NCBI RefSeq assembly: GCF_009600315.1
Contig: NZ_WIWC01000024.1
Coordinates: forward strand, 1-64,000
Direction: 5' to 3'
DNA length: 64,000 nucleotides
Source of the DNA: Pseudomonas helleri
GTDB taxonomy: Bacteria; Pseudomonadota; Gammaproteobacteria; Pseudomonadales; Pseudomonadaceae
Below, in pieces: positions 27,906-38,067 of the stretch; position 1 is the stretch's first letter, and every line of letters begins with the position of its first letter. The position numbers and the translations under genes were made by a program. The notes below the pieces were generated by a model. It did not search any database and had not been told where the DNA came from. It worked only from the letters and a program-made list of their open reading frames with translations.

Positions 27906-29693
27906 GTGTCCTTTAACCATTACTACCAAAGCGAACTGACTGCACTGCGTCAGTTGGGAAGCCTTTTTGCCGAGCGCAGCCCGGCGCTGGCGCCGTTTTT
28001 GGGGCAGGCGGGGCGTGACCCGGATGTCGAGCGGTTGCTCGAAGGTTTTGCATTTTTGACCGGGCGTCTGCGTCAAAAGCTGGATGACGAGTTGCCTGAA
28101 CTGAGCCATTCGCTGATGCAGTTGCTATGGCCCAATTACATGCGCCCGCTGCCGGCCTTCAGCATGTTGCAATTTCAACCCCTCAAACGCCCCGGTCCCG
28201 CCTTGCGCGTCGAGCGCGAAACCCAGGTGGAAAGTAATGAAGTTGAGGGGGTGAGCTGTCAATTCAGAACTTGTTACCCGACCGAACTATTGCCCTTGCA
28301 ACTGGTTGAGCTCAAACACTCGATCAAAGGTGAAGGCTCGATGTTGAGCCTGCGTCTGGACATGACCTGTGACGGTCACTTGGGCGAACTGAAGCTTAGC
28401 CGCTTGCGCCTGCATCTGGCTGGCGAGCGTTACATCAGCCAAATGCTCTACCTCGGATTATTACGCCACCTGCACGACATTGTGTTGGTGCCCCTCGATG
28501 CCCAAGGGGAGGGGCTGACTGACGCGAACAATGCCCCGCTGATCTTCACGCTCGGCCCTGAGTGTGTTCAGCCAGTGGGGTTTGCCGAAGAAGAAGCACT
28601 GATCCCTTACCCCATGAATACCTTTCGCGGTTATCGCTATCTGCAGGAGTACTTCGCCTTTCAGGACAAGTTTTTGTTTGTCGACGTGAACGGTCTGGAT
28701 CGGCTGGCGACCCTGTCTGAAGACGTCCTGCAAAAAGTGCGCGGGCTGGAACTGCGTTTCGATATTCGCAAAAGCAGCACCCAACGCCTGCAACCCACCC
28801 TGGAAAACGTAAAGCTGTACTGCACGCCCATCGTCAACCTGTTCACCCACGACGCGATGCCGACCCGTCTGGATGGCAAACAGGACGAATACCTGCTGAT
28901 GCCCTCACGCTTGGCGCTGAAGCATTGCGGTGTGTTCTCGGTCGACAAGGTGACCGGCTGGAAAGTCGCTGGCCGAGGTTTGCAGGACTATGTGCCGTTC
29001 GAATCCTTTGAGCACGACCCGAGTTTCGACGTGCGCAAAAAACAAGCTCATTACAGCGTACGCCAGCGCAAGGCATTACTGCATGAGGGGCTCGACACCT
29101 ACCTGAGTTTTGGCGCACGCCAGCCTGAAGAAAGCGAAACCCTTTCAGTGGAGCTGACCTGCACTAACCAGAACCTGCCCAGAAGCTTGGGCTCGGGCGA
29201 CATCTGCCGTCGCGGCGAGGGTACGCCCGAATACCTGGAGTTCAGGAATATTACAGCGGTCACGGCCAGCTATGCGCCGCCACTGACCCGTGATTTCCTC
29301 TGGAAGCTGATCAGCAACATGTCACTCAACTACTTGTCGCTGGCCAACGTGGATGCCTTGAAGGTGATTCTCGAAACCTACGACTTGCCGCGTTACTACG
29401 ACGAGCAGGCTGAACGGGTCAGTAAACGCCTGCTCGGCGGCCTCCAGTCGATTCGTCACGAACACGTTGACCGGTTGCACCGTGGCTTGCCCCTGCGCGG
29501 CCTGCGTACCGAGCTGATCATCGACCCGCAAGGCTACATCGGTGAAGGCGATCTGTTTGTTTTTGCATCGGTGCTTAACGAGTTTTTTGCGCTCTACGCC
29601 AGCCTCAATTCGTACCACGAACTGCGGGTCAAGAGCACTCAGGGAGAAACGTACCAATGGACACCCCGCATGGGCCTGCAGCCCCTGCTCTAA
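27906..29693 (+). CDS. tssF: T6SS baseplate protein TssF
   Basis: Baseplate wedge component of 595 residues. Opening FNHYYQSELTALRQLGSLFAERSPALAPFLG, then RDPDVERLLEGFAFLTGRLRQKLDDELPELSHSL, is the TssF signature. GTG start at 27906, 55 bp after tssE. Its 3' end overlaps tssG by 37 nt. Confidence 0.94.
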   Translation: MSFNHYYQSELTALRQLGSLFAERSPALAPFLGQAGRDPDVERLLEGFAFLTGRLRQKLDDELPELSHSLMQLLWPNYMRPLPAFSMLQFQPLKRPGPALRVERETQVESNEVEGVSCQFRTCYPTELLPLQLVELKHSIKGEGSMLSLRLDMTCDGHLGELKLSRLRLHLAGERYISQMLYLGLLRHLHDIVLVPLDAQGEGLTDANNAPLIFTLGPECVQPVGFAEEEALIPYPMNTFRGYRYLQEYFAFQDKFLFVDVNGLDRLATLSEDVLQKVRGLELRFDIRKSSTQRLQPTLENVKLYCTPIVNLFTHDAMPTRLDGKQDEYLLMPSRLALKHCGVFSVDKVTGWKVAGRGLQDYVPFESFEHDPSFDVRKKQAHYSVRQRKALLHEGLDTYLSFGARQPEESETLSVELTCTNQNLPRSLGSGDICRRGEGTPEYLEFRNITAVTASYAPPLTRDFLWKLISNMSLNYLSLANVDALKVILETYDLPRYYDEQAERVSKRLLGGLQSIRHEHVDRLHRGLPLRGLRTELIIDPQGYIGEGDLFVFASVLNEFFALYASLNSYHELRVKSTQGETYQWTPRMGLQPLL

Positions 29694-30664
29694 GCGGGCT
29701 GACCCAGAGCATACGCGAGTACTCGCTGTTTCAAGCCGTGCTGCTGGTCATTGACCGGCTGCGCGCTGGCGACTCCGATATCTCTGAAGACGAGCTCTAC
29801 GAGCGCGTGGAATTTAGCGCAAACCCCAGCCTGGGGTTTGCCGGCAGTGACGTTGATCGGGTCGAGTTTTTTACCGAACACGGGCAAACCCGCGCGCGAC
29901 TGCGCTTTAACTTGATGGGGCTGGTGGGCGCAGGCTCGCCCTTGCCGGTGTTCTATTGCGAACAGGCGCTGGGTGACAGTGATGACGACAACCCCACGCG
30001 CATGTTTATGGACCTGTTTAACCATCGCTTACAGCGGCTCATGCTGCCGATATGGCGCAAATACCGCTATCGGGCCCGCTTTCAAAAGGGCGCGATCGAC
30101 CCCTTTTCAAGTCATCTGTTTGCCCTCATTGGCCTGGGGGGCGAGACCATCCGTGATGCCGAGGAACTGAACTGGCGGCGCTTGCTGCCGTACCTGGGTT
30201 TGCTGAGTTTACGTGCGCACTCCGCAGCGCTGATCGAGTCGGTGCTGCGTTACTACTTCAAACACGCCGAGTTGAACATCGAGCAATGCATTGAGCGGCG
30301 CGTTGACATTCTGCAAGAGCAACGCAACCGCTTGGGCATTGCCAACCATCAGTTCAGCGAGAGCCTGGTGTTGGGTGAGCGGGTGCGCGATTGCAGTGGC
30401 AAGTTCCGCATTCATATTCGCCAGCTGTCGTGGGAACGCTTTCACGAATTGCTGCCGATTGGCACGGGCTATCAACCGCTGTGCGCGCTGGTGCGATTCA
30501 CCCTGCGTGATCCGCTGGATTACGACATCCGGCTGGTACTGCGACACGAAGAAATTCGCGAATTGCGCATTGCCGAACTCAACCCCTGCCGCCTTGGCTG
30601 GACCAGTTGGTTGGGCCGTGAAAAGGCCGACGGCGTCGTCACCCTTGGCAGCAAAATTCATTAA
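29657..30664 (+). CDS. tssG: T6SS baseplate protein TssG
   Basis: Baseplate wedge partner of TssF, 335 residues. Motifs: FFQAV-like LFQAVLLVIDRLR, VEFSANPSLGFAGSDVDRVEFF and the LNFMGL-equivalent LRFNLMGLVGAGSPLP, then FNHRLQRLMLPIWRKYRY. The start is set at 29657, inside tssF, because the conserved N-terminus requires it. Normal length. Confidence 0.93.
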   Translation: MDTPHGPAAPALSGLTQSIREYSLFQAVLLVIDRLRAGDSDISEDELYERVEFSANPSLGFAGSDVDRVEFFTEHGQTRARLRFNLMGLVGAGSPLPVFYCEQALGDSDDDNPTRMFMDLFNHRLQRLMLPIWRKYRYRARFQKGAIDPFSSHLFALIGLGGETIRDAEELNWRRLLPYLGLLSLRAHSAALIESVLRYYFKHAELNIEQCIERRVDILQEQRNRLGIANHQFSESLVLGERVRDCSGKFRIHIRQLSWERFHELLPIGTGYQPLCALVRFTLRDPLDYDIRLVLRHEEIRELRIAELNPCRLGWTSWLGREKADGVVTLGSKIH

Positions 30665-30676
30665 GGAACAATGGCC

Positions 30677-33265
30677 ATGATCACTGTAGACCTGCAACAA
30701 CTGATACAGGCACTGGACACGCCAACCCGGCGCGACCTGGAAGGCTGTGCCGAGCGTTGTGTTGCCCGCGGTGCCAATAAAATTCTGGTGGAAGACCTGC
30801 TGCTGGAGTTGCTCGAACGCCCGCAAGGGCTGCTGGCGAGGGCATTACTGGATGCCGATATTGATGCCGGTCAGTTGAGCGCTGCGTTGCAGTCGGGCGC
30901 AGAGAGCAATCCTTCACGCAATCCGGTGTTCGCTCCAGAGTTGGTGCAGTGGTTACAGGACGCGTTGCTGGTGGCCAGTCTTGAACTGGGCCAACGTCAC
31001 GTTGATCAGGCCGTGCTGATTTTGGCCCTGTTACGCAACCCTGTGCGGTATGCCGGCAGTCGTTATCAAGCCGTGTTGGCCAAACTGGACACAGAGCGTT
31101 TGAAAGGCTTCGCCCTGTCACAACAGGAACAACCCGCCGTTGGCTCATCGCTTGCTAAGGGTGATTCGTTGTTGTCCCGTTTTACCCACAACCTCACCGA
31201 ACAAGCTCGGGCGGGCCAGCTGGACCCGGTGCTGTGCCGTGACGATGCGATTCGCCAGATGATCGACATACTGGCCCGTCGGCGTAAAAACAATCCGATT
31301 GTGGTGGGTGAGGCGGGCGTCGGTAAAACCGCGATTGTCGAAGGCCTGGCTTCTCGTATTGCCGCGGGTGAAGTGCCCGCCGTGCTGCAAGGTGTTGAAT
31401 TGCTCTCGCTGGACATGGGCTTGCTGCAAGCCGGGGCCAGCATCAAAGGCGAGTTTGAACGTCGTCTCAAAGGGGTAATAGACGAGGTCAAGGCTTCGCC
31501 CACTCCCATCATTCTGTTTATCGACGAAGCCCACACCCTGATCGGTGCCGGGGGTAACGTGGGCGGCTCGGATGCCGCCAATCTGCTCAAACCGGCGCTG
31601 GCGCGCGGCGAGTTGCGCACGATCGCGGCCACGACCTGGGGCGAGTACAAAAAATACTTTGAAAAAGACCCAGCACTGGCCCGGCGCTTCCAGCCGGTTC
31701 AATTGCATGAGCCCACCGTGGGCGAAGCGGTCACCATCCTGCGCGGTTTGGCACACGTCTACGAAAAGAGCCACGGCATTTATCTGCGCGACGACGCCGT
31801 GGTGGCCGCAGCCGAGTTGTCGGCGCGCTACCTGACGGGTCGTCAATTACCTGACAAGGCGGTCGACGTGCTCGATACAGCCTGCGCCCGTGTGCGGATC
31901 AGTCTGGCCGCCGCGCCCGACCGGCTGGAGCATTTGCGCAGTGAGCTGGCCGAAGGCGGGCGTCAGCGTCAGGCCATGCGCCGCGATGCTGAGGCGGGCC
32001 TGCTGGTTGATCAGGGAGCATTGACGGCGCTGGAAGAACGCTTGGTTGACGCCGAAAACGAGCGCGTGGCGCTTGAAATTCGCTGGGCCGAGCAACGCAC
32101 GCTGGCCGAGCAATTACTGGCCTTGCGTCAGCAGTTGGCGCAGGCCCGTGAGGCGTCTCAAGGGCATCCCTGCGACAGTCTTGAAGGGCTCGAAACCGAA
32201 CTTAATCGCACTCATCGCGCGCTGAGCGAGCTTCACAGCGTCGAGCGGCTGGTCAGTTTTGAAGTGTGCCCGCGTCTGGTCGCCGAGGTCATCAGCGCAT
32301 GGACCGGTGTGCCACTCAGCCAGTTGGCGCGCGAACACAGTACTCAGGTTGCTCGCTTCGGTGCTGATTTGCGCGACCGTATCCGTGGGCAGGAGCAGGC
32401 TGTGCAGGCGCTGGACCGTGCAATGCGCGCCACGGCTGCGGGCCTCAATAAACCGGATGCACCGGTCGGGGTTTTCCTGCTGGTCGGCCCCAGCGGGGTC
32501 GGCAAGACCGAAACCGCACTGGCGCTGGCCGACCTGCTGTACGGAGGCGAGCGGTTTATCACCACCATCAACATGTCCGAGTTTCAGGAAAAACACACCG
32601 TGTCACGGCTGATCGGCGCGCCGCCCGGATACGTTGGGTATGGCGAGGGCGGGATGCTGACCGAGGCCGTGCGCCAGAAGCCTTACTCGGTGGTGTTGCT
32701 CGATGAGGTCGAAAAAGCTGATCCCGATGTACTCAACCTGTTCTATCAAATCTTCGACAAAGGCGTGGCCAATGATGGCGAGGGCCGTGAAATTGATTTT
32801 CGCAACACGCTGATCCTGATGACGTCCAATCTGGCCAGTGAACGCATCAACTCGCTGTGTGAAAACGGCGCACGACCGAGCACTGAGACCCTGGAACAGA
32901 GCATCCGTCCTGTGCTCAACAACCATTTCAAACCGGCGTTGCTGGCCCGTATGCGGGTGGTGCCTTACTACCCGGTCAGCGGGCCGGTGTTGCGTGAGCT
33001 GGTTGAAATCAAACTCCAGCGTCTGGGCGAGCGCCTGCAGCGGCGGCACTTGCAGTTCAGTCATTGTCAGAGGCTGGTTGACCATCTGGCCGAACGCTGT
33101 ACTCAAAGTGACAGCGGTGCGCGTCTTATCGATTACCTGCTCGACGCGCATCTCCTGCCGTTGATTGCCGATCGCTTGCTGGACGCAATGGCCAACGCGC
33201 AAACCTTGACCCGCGTGCACGCCACGCTGGACGCCAACGCTTCTGTGCAGTGCGAGTTTGCATAA
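30677..33265 (+). CDS. tssH: T6SS sheath-disassembly ATPase TssH (ClpV)
   Basis: Hexameric AAA+ unfoldase that recycles contracted TssB-TssC sheath. At 862 residues it has the ClpV N-domain, a first ATPase domain with Walker A GEAGVGKTA and Walker B ILFIDEAHTLIG, a coiled middle domain, and a second ATPase domain with GPSGVGKTE and VVLLDEVEKAD. ATG at 30677 is preferred over 30671: AAGGAA at 30663-30668 is 8 nt from the former but only 2 nt from the latter. Downstream sigma54 regulator gene overlaps nothing but follows within 11 bp. Confidence 0.94.
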   Translation: MITVDLQQLIQALDTPTRRDLEGCAERCVARGANKILVEDLLLELLERPQGLLARALLDADIDAGQLSAALQSGAESNPSRNPVFAPELVQWLQDALLVASLELGQRHVDQAVLILALLRNPVRYAGSRYQAVLAKLDTERLKGFALSQQEQPAVGSSLAKGDSLLSRFTHNLTEQARAGQLDPVLCRDDAIRQMIDILARRRKNNPIVVGEAGVGKTAIVEGLASRIAAGEVPAVLQGVELLSLDMGLLQAGASIKGEFERRLKGVIDEVKASPTPIILFIDEAHTLIGAGGNVGGSDAANLLKPALARGELRTIAATTWGEYKKYFEKDPALARRFQPVQLHEPTVGEAVTILRGLAHVYEKSHGIYLRDDAVVAAAELSARYLTGRQLPDKAVDVLDTACARVRISLAAAPDRLEHLRSELAEGGRQRQAMRRDAEAGLLVDQGALTALEERLVDAENERVALEIRWAEQRTLAEQLLALRQQLAQAREASQGHPCDSLEGLETELNRTHRALSELHSVERLVSFEVCPRLVAEVISAWTGVPLSQLAREHSTQVARFGADLRDRIRGQEQAVQALDRAMRATAAGLNKPDAPVGVFLLVGPSGVGKTETALALADLLYGGERFITTINMSEFQEKHTVSRLIGAPPGYVGYGEGGMLTEAVRQKPYSVVLLDEVEKADPDVLNLFYQIFDKGVANDGEGREIDFRNTLILMTSNLASERINSLCENGARPSTETLEQSIRPVLNNHFKPALLARMRVVPYYPVSGPVLRELVEIKLQRLGERLQRRHLQFSHCQRLVDHLAERCTQSDSGARLIDYLLDAHLLPLIADRLLDAMANAQTLTRVHATLDANASVQCEFA

Positions 33266-33275
33266 GGTGGCGCAA

Positions 33276-34790
33276 ATGTTCGCGCACGTCTCGCAGCCGC
33301 TGGCTTATGCCGAGCTGCTGTTGGAGCAGTTTTCCTGCGTGGCCCGGGCCGGGGACGCGGCGACAGCGGGCTCGGCGTGCGTTCGCGCCTTAGTGGCCCT
33401 CGCCGGATGTGAGCTGGGCCAACTGTACCTGCTCGATGCCTCTCATAAACGACTGGAGCGACTGGCCGAATGCTGTCAGGGCCAAGGCACCGCTCAACCG
33501 CAACACGTCACGGGTGTACCGGTTGATTACACCGGGGAGCAACTGCTGCAATTTGCCCTGTGTCAAAACAGGGTGGTGTGTATCAGCGATCTGAGTGCGG
33601 GCGTTTACGACCTTGGTTTTTTACCCCAACACAGCCAGCCCTGGCGCTCCCTGCTGTGTGTACCGCTGGTGAACGCGCATAACGCGGTTGAAGGCCTGTT
33701 GTTGGCAGCCAGTCACGAGGCGGTCGACCTTCAGGGGTATGCGCCATCGCTGGGCGCGCTGGGGGGGTTTACCCTGATGCAGCACCGTGTGTTGCAACAG
33801 GGTGTTAAGGCCCTCTCACCGCCTGAACGGAGCATCACACCCACCGGGCTGATGGGCAAAAGTGCCGTGATGCGCCACACCTATGGCCTGATCAACAAGG
33901 TTATTCATAGCCCTTACACCGTGTTGCTATTGGGCGAAACCGGCACCGGCAAAGAAGTGATTGCGCGCATGATTCACGACGCCAGCCCACGTCACAATCG
34001 CCCTTTTATTGTGCAGAACTGTGCAGCGTTCCCTGAAAACCTGCTCGAAAGTGAGCTGTTTGGCTATCGCAAGGGCGCGTTTACCGGCGCCGACCGTGAC
34101 CGCGTCGGGCTGTTTGACGCCGCCTGCGGTGGCACCTTGCTGCTGGACGAAATCGGTGACATGCCGTTGTCGCTGCAAGCCAAGCTGCTGCGGGTGCTGC
34201 AAGAGGGCGAGATTCGGCCCTTGGGCTGCAACGACTCCCACAAAATCGATGTGCGCATCATCGCCGCAACTCACCGCAACCTGACAGAACGGGTCAGCCA
34301 AGGGCAGTTTCGCGAAGACCTCTATTACCGTCTGGCGCAGTTCCCGATTGAGCTTGCGCCCTTGCGTGAGCGTGAAGGCGACCTCCTTGAGCTGGCCCGG
34401 CACTTCGCTGACAAGGCCTGTCAGTTTCTGCAACGCAAGCCCGTGCGCTGGAGTGATGAGGCGCTGGCTCTGCTGACGGGCTACGCCTTCCCCGGCAACG
34501 TTCGCGAGCTCAAAGGGCTGGTTGAACGGGCCGTTCTGTTGAGTGACGGCAGCGAACTGCAGGCACAGCATTTTTCATTACGCAGTGACGTCAGCCCTGG
34601 CCCCGTCCACTTGAACCTGCGAGCGCGCATGGAGCACGTGGAGCGCGGGCTGTTACTCGACTGTTTACGCAAGCACGCCGGTAACCAGACGCGCGCCGCT
34701 CACGAACTGGGCGTGGCGCGACGCACGCTGCTGTATCGACTGGAGCGCCTGAACATCGTGGCGGATGACCTCAAGGCGATGGCTTCGTGA
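33276..34790 (+). CDS. Sigma54-dependent Fis-family activator of the T6SS cluster
   Basis: Enhancer-binding protein of 504 residues, comparable to Sfa2 of the P. aeruginosa H2 cluster. A GAF-like sensor covers about residues 20-180. The AAA+ domain has Walker A GETGTGKE (about residue 220), the sigma54-contact motif GAFTGA (about 267) and Walker B GGTLLLDEIGD. A Fis helix-turn-helix ends the protein (NQTRAAHELGVARRTLLYRLERL). ATG at 33276 has AAGGTGG five bases upstream and is preferred over a TTG at 33258. The intact GAFTGA means it can open sigma54 promoters; targets may include hcp/vgrG genes elsewhere. Confidence 0.9.
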   Translation: MFAHVSQPLAYAELLLEQFSCVARAGDAATAGSACVRALVALAGCELGQLYLLDASHKRLERLAECCQGQGTAQPQHVTGVPVDYTGEQLLQFALCQNRVVCISDLSAGVYDLGFLPQHSQPWRSLLCVPLVNAHNAVEGLLLAASHEAVDLQGYAPSLGALGGFTLMQHRVLQQGVKALSPPERSITPTGLMGKSAVMRHTYGLINKVIHSPYTVLLLGETGTGKEVIARMIHDASPRHNRPFIVQNCAAFPENLLESELFGYRKGAFTGADRDRVGLFDAACGGTLLLDEIGDMPLSLQAKLLRVLQEGEIRPLGCNDSHKIDVRIIAATHRNLTERVSQGQFREDLYYRLAQFPIELAPLREREGDLLELARHFADKACQFLQRKPVRWSDEALALLTGYAFPGNVRELKGLVERAVLLSDGSELQAQHFSLRSDVSPGPVHLNLRARMEHVERGLLLDCLRKHAGNQTRAAHELGVARRTLLYRLERLNIVADDLKAMAS

Positions 34791-34876
34791 TGCCCTCTGA
34801 CTGCTTTATGCCTTTGCCCGCGCGGCCCTCAACGGATCAAGCCGCGGCCCTGATCACCCCTCTGGAGACTTCCCCT

Positions 34877-35017
34877 ATGACTGCTCGTCACTGGTACGCC
34901 GTCCTGTTGACCCTCGCCGTGCTGTGCGGTGCGAGCGGCTGTGGCGGTAATTACAAATTCAACGACAACAGCTATCGCCCACTGGGTGATCCGCAGGCGG
35001 TCAATCGCGGTAAATGA
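34877..35017 (+). CDS. Small T6SS-associated lipoprotein
   Basis: A 46-residue lipoprotein precursor. MTARHWYAVLLTLAVLCGASGC has a lipobox (ASGC), leaving a mature peptide of about 25 residues: GGNYKFNDNSYRPLGDPQAVNRGK. ATG at 34877 is chosen because it begins the signal peptide and has GGAG upstream. A gene of this kind lies in the same place (between the sigma54 regulator and the FHA gene) in the H2 cluster of P. aeruginosa. Function unknown. Confidence 0.72.
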   Translation: MTARHWYAVLLTLAVLCGASGCGGNYKFNDNSYRPLGDPQAVNRGK

Positions 35018-35034
35018 CCGCAAGGAGTCTGAAC

Positions 35035-36231
35035 ATGGAATTGATTTTTGAGCTGCTGAGCCATCCGTCACTGACCCCAGCGCAGGTGATGCGTAAAACC
35101 TTTGACGAGAAGGGCGGGGTGATAGGGCGCAATGCCGATTGCACATGGCAGGTGGTCGATAGCGAACAAAAAGTTTCCAAATACCACGTCAACATCAGCT
35201 ACCTGGACGGTGCGTTCTATATCACCGACACCAGCACCAACGGTGTCCAGGTCAATGGCACGGGGACCTATTTGATCCGTGACAAGCCCGAGCGAATTGG
35301 GCACGGCACCCGTTACTCTCTGCACCGGTTCGAGATCCGTGCAGAGCTGCCCCATGAGTTGCAACGTCTATTACTGCTCGCCAAGGAGCCTCTGCCTGGG
35401 GGCATAAAGATTCCGGACGATGCGTTTATGGGCCGCGATTCCCTTGACCCGCTGGAACCTGAGGCCCCGAATTATTCAGTTTTCGATGTCACGGGCGAAA
35501 ACGGTTCGGCCTCGATGGACCTTCAGCTCACTGATCGTGCGCCTCTGAATTATGAGCATCTGAGCGTGCCGCAACTGATGGAAGCTGCGCAGGCACCCGT
35601 CCCGCAGCCTCAAAGTGATACGCAGGCGCCCGACATGGACGGCTTCTGGAGCGATTTCGGAGCCGCATTGGGCGTTGATGTGTTGGCCTTGGAGCCTGCC
35701 GGGCGTGAGGCGCTGGCCATCAAGGCCGCCAGCCTGCTCAAACAAACGGTCGCGGGTGTGCAGCAAAGTCTTTGGACCCGCAGCGAGCTGAAAAACCAGC
35801 TTCGGTTGGCCCGTACGGTTATTCCCGGCACCCGACACAATCCGCTCACGTCCACCCATGACGCTGGCGAAGCCTTGGGCCTGCTGCTGGCGCCGCACAA
35901 GGCTCATCAACTCTCGGCTGAACAAGCGGTGTGGCGCGCCTTTCGTGATTTGCAGGCGCATCAGGTCGCACTACTCAGTGCCAGCCGCGCAACGGTGCGC
36001 GCCACCCTTGAACATTTCTCGCCGCAACAACTGACCTTGCGTCAGGAACGCGACGGCCATCGGCCCTGGTTCGCCACGGCTGGCAGCCGCTGGCGTGCAT
36101 TCAATCGTTATCACCAGGCACTGCAACAGGACGATGACTGGTGTGAACGCATGTTGGCGCGCGATTTTGCCCAAGCCTACGAAGAACAGGTACGGCTTGT
36201 TTCGACCCTTAACAACGACCCTCAAGGATGA
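35035..36231 (+). CDS. tagH: T6SS FHA-domain protein TagH/Fha
   Basis: Phosphothreonine-reading scaffold of T6SS post-translational control, 398 residues. The FHA domain occupies about residues 1-100 (GVIGRNADCTWQV, VSKYHVNISYLDG, DTSTNGVQVNG, with the conserved GR, S..H and NG). The C-terminal part (about 200-390) is the TagH domain. ATG at 35035 follows AAGGAG. With the PP2C phosphatase and Ser/Thr kinase at the cluster end it would form a threonine-phosphorylation switch. Confidence 0.9.
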   Translation: MELIFELLSHPSLTPAQVMRKTFDEKGGVIGRNADCTWQVVDSEQKVSKYHVNISYLDGAFYITDTSTNGVQVNGTGTYLIRDKPERIGHGTRYSLHRFEIRAELPHELQRLLLLAKEPLPGGIKIPDDAFMGRDSLDPLEPEAPNYSVFDVTGENGSASMDLQLTDRAPLNYEHLSVPQLMEAAQAPVPQPQSDTQAPDMDGFWSDFGAALGVDVLALEPAGREALAIKAASLLKQTVAGVQQSLWTRSELKNQLRLARTVIPGTRHNPLTSTHDAGEALGLLLAPHKAHQLSAEQAVWRAFRDLQAHQVALLSASRATVRATLEHFSPQQLTLRQERDGHRPWFATAGSRWRAFNRYHQALQQDDDWCERMLARDFAQAYEEQVRLVSTLNNDPQG

Positions 36232-36236
36232 TGCGC

Positions 36237-36731
36237 ATGCCATGCCCACCTCTATATCTCAAGGCCATGCTGGCTTTTGCCGTGCTGCTGCTCACGGGCT
36301 GCACGACGCTGTCGCCGTACTCCAGTGTGACCAAACTCAACCTCAATTTAAGCGCTAGCGATCAGGTCAATCCTGACCTCCATGGGCGCCCGTCCCCGGT
36401 GGTGGTTCGCTTGTTCGAGCTCAAACATCCGGTCGCCTTCGAAAATGCCGACTTCTTCAGCCTTTATGAGCGCGGCAAAGAGTCATTGGCCCCTGACCTC
36501 GTGACCAGTGAAGAGCTGGAGCTACGCCCGGGGCAAACGGTGCAGCTCAAACTCAGTGTCGAACCCGGCAGTCGCTATGTCGGTGTATTGGCTGCCTACC
36601 GTGACCTGCCTCAAAGCCAATGGCGCTACGTCGTACCGCTCACTGCTATGGCCTTGACTGAATCGAATCTGGTGCTTGATCAGACCGGAATTCGCAGTGC
36701 CGATATCGCCCATGAACAGGGAGGTCACTGA
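36237..36731 (+). CDS. tssJ: T6SS outer-membrane lipoprotein TssJ
   Basis: Anchors the TssL-TssM membrane complex to the outer membrane. 164 residues as annotated: signal peptide with lipobox LLTGC, then a transthyretin-like domain (VVVRLFELKHPVAFENADFFSLYE, LRPGQTVQLKL). Three clustered ATGs exist (36228, 36231, 36237); 36237 is preferred because AAGGA at 36224-36228 is then 8 nt upstream. Earlier starts would overlap the tagH stop. Confidence 0.9.
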   Translation: MPCPPLYLKAMLAFAVLLLTGCTTLSPYSSVTKLNLNLSASDQVNPDLHGRPSPVVVRLFELKHPVAFENADFFSLYERGKESLAPDLVTSEELELRPGQTVQLKLSVEPGSRYVGVLAAYRDLPQSQWRYVVPLTAMALTESNLVLDQTGIRSADIAHEQGGH

Positions 36732-36733
36732 GT

Positions 36734-38062
36734 ATGACCACCCATAAAGTCCTGTGGCTGGAAGGCATGTTGTTGCGCCCGCAGCACTTTCAGCACAGCG
36801 ATCGTTATTACGACCAACAACTGAAAACCCGGACCCGATTATTGGGGCGTTACACCTGGGGGTTCTTGAGTCTGGAGGTCGATGTGCAGTACCTCACTAT
36901 GGGTAAGCTGGTCGTCAGCCAGGCGTCAGGCGTGCTGCCCGATGGCAGCTTGTTCGACTTGGTCGGCGGCGAATTGCTGGCTCTGGATGTACCGGCCAAT
37001 ATCGGGAAAACCGACGTGTATCTGGCACTGCCACTGGTCACCGGTAATCACATCGAGGCACGACGCAAGGATCAGGTGGACGTACTGGCGCGTTATGTCG
37101 CCTATGAAACCGAAGTCGGTGACTCCAACGCCGGCGAAAACGCCAGCAGTCAGGTCAGTTGTGCCCGCCCTGACTTTCGCTTGCTGCTGGGTGAACAGCC
37201 AAGCAATCAGGCCTGCGTCAAGTTGCAACTGTGCCGAATCTCAGGCACCAACAGCGACGGCGCCATCAGCCTTGACGCGCAATTCATACCGACCTTTATC
37301 CTCAGCCATGCGTCGAGTTACGTCCTGTCGTGTTTGAAAGAAGTCATCGGCATGCTGGGCCTGCGGGGCGACACGCTGGCGGCGCGGATTCGCTCCAATG
37401 GCAAGGTTGGCGGGGCAGAAGTCGGTGACTTCATGATGCTGCAACTGATCAACCGAACAGAATTGGTGCTTCAGCATTATCTGGCTCTGGAACAGCTGCA
37501 CCCCGAAGAGTTGTATTGCACCTTGCTGGCGATGCTGGGTGAGTTGGCCACCTATGCCAGTGACAGCAAGCGACCGCAACTTGAGAGCACCTATCAGCAC
37601 AGTAATCAGGGTGAAAGCTTTCGCGAGCTGATGGAAGCCATTCGCGAGGTGCTGTCGATGGTGCTGGAGGAACATGCCAACGAGCTGAAACTGGAAGCCC
37701 GTCAGTACGGCATTCTCGTCTCGCAAATGAGTGATCACAACGCCCTCGCGCTCACCACCTATGTGCTGGTGGCAAAAGCCAATTGCGACAGCGAAGAGCT
37801 GCGCCATCGCTTGCCGGCGCATCTCAAGGTCGGGCCGGTCGAAGGCATACGTCAGTTGGTCAACCTGCACCTGCCGGGCTTCAAGATAAAACCCCTGGCG
37901 GTGGCCCCCCGGCAAATCCCGTTCAATCCCGCCAAAACCTATTTCAGCCTTGAACTCAGCGCCGATGACGTGACGCAGATGGAGCGCTCCGGTGGCTTTG
38001 CGTTCCATGTGTCGGGCGAGTTTTCAGAGCTCGAACTGCAATTCTGGTCCATCAGGAATTAA
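36734..38062 (+). CDS. tssK: T6SS baseplate-to-membrane connector TssK
   Basis: Trimeric adaptor between baseplate and membrane complex, 442 residues. The opening VLWLEGMLLRPQHFQHSDRYYDQQL is diagnostic. The C-terminal part (VRQLVNLHLPGFKIKPLAVAPRQIPF) is also typical. It lies 2 bp after tssJ. Confidence 0.95.
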   Translation: MTTHKVLWLEGMLLRPQHFQHSDRYYDQQLKTRTRLLGRYTWGFLSLEVDVQYLTMGKLVVSQASGVLPDGSLFDLVGGELLALDVPANIGKTDVYLALPLVTGNHIEARRKDQVDVLARYVAYETEVGDSNAGENASSQVSCARPDFRLLLGEQPSNQACVKLQLCRISGTNSDGAISLDAQFIPTFILSHASSYVLSCLKEVIGMLGLRGDTLAARIRSNGKVGGAEVGDFMMLQLINRTELVLQHYLALEQLHPEELYCTLLAMLGELATYASDSKRPQLESTYQHSNQGESFRELMEAIREVLSMVLEEHANELKLEARQYGILVSQMSDHNALALTTYVLVAKANCDSEELRHRLPAHLKVGPVEGIRQLVNLHLPGFKIKPLAVAPRQIPFNPAKTYFSLELSADDVTQMERSGGFAFHVSGEFSELELQFWSIRN

Positions 38063-38067
38063 TCGCC

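Noticed and set aside
30681..31846. Two minus-strand reading frames opposite tssH
   Set aside because: Shadows of the ClpV coding sequence with arginine/proline-rich, unconserved composition.
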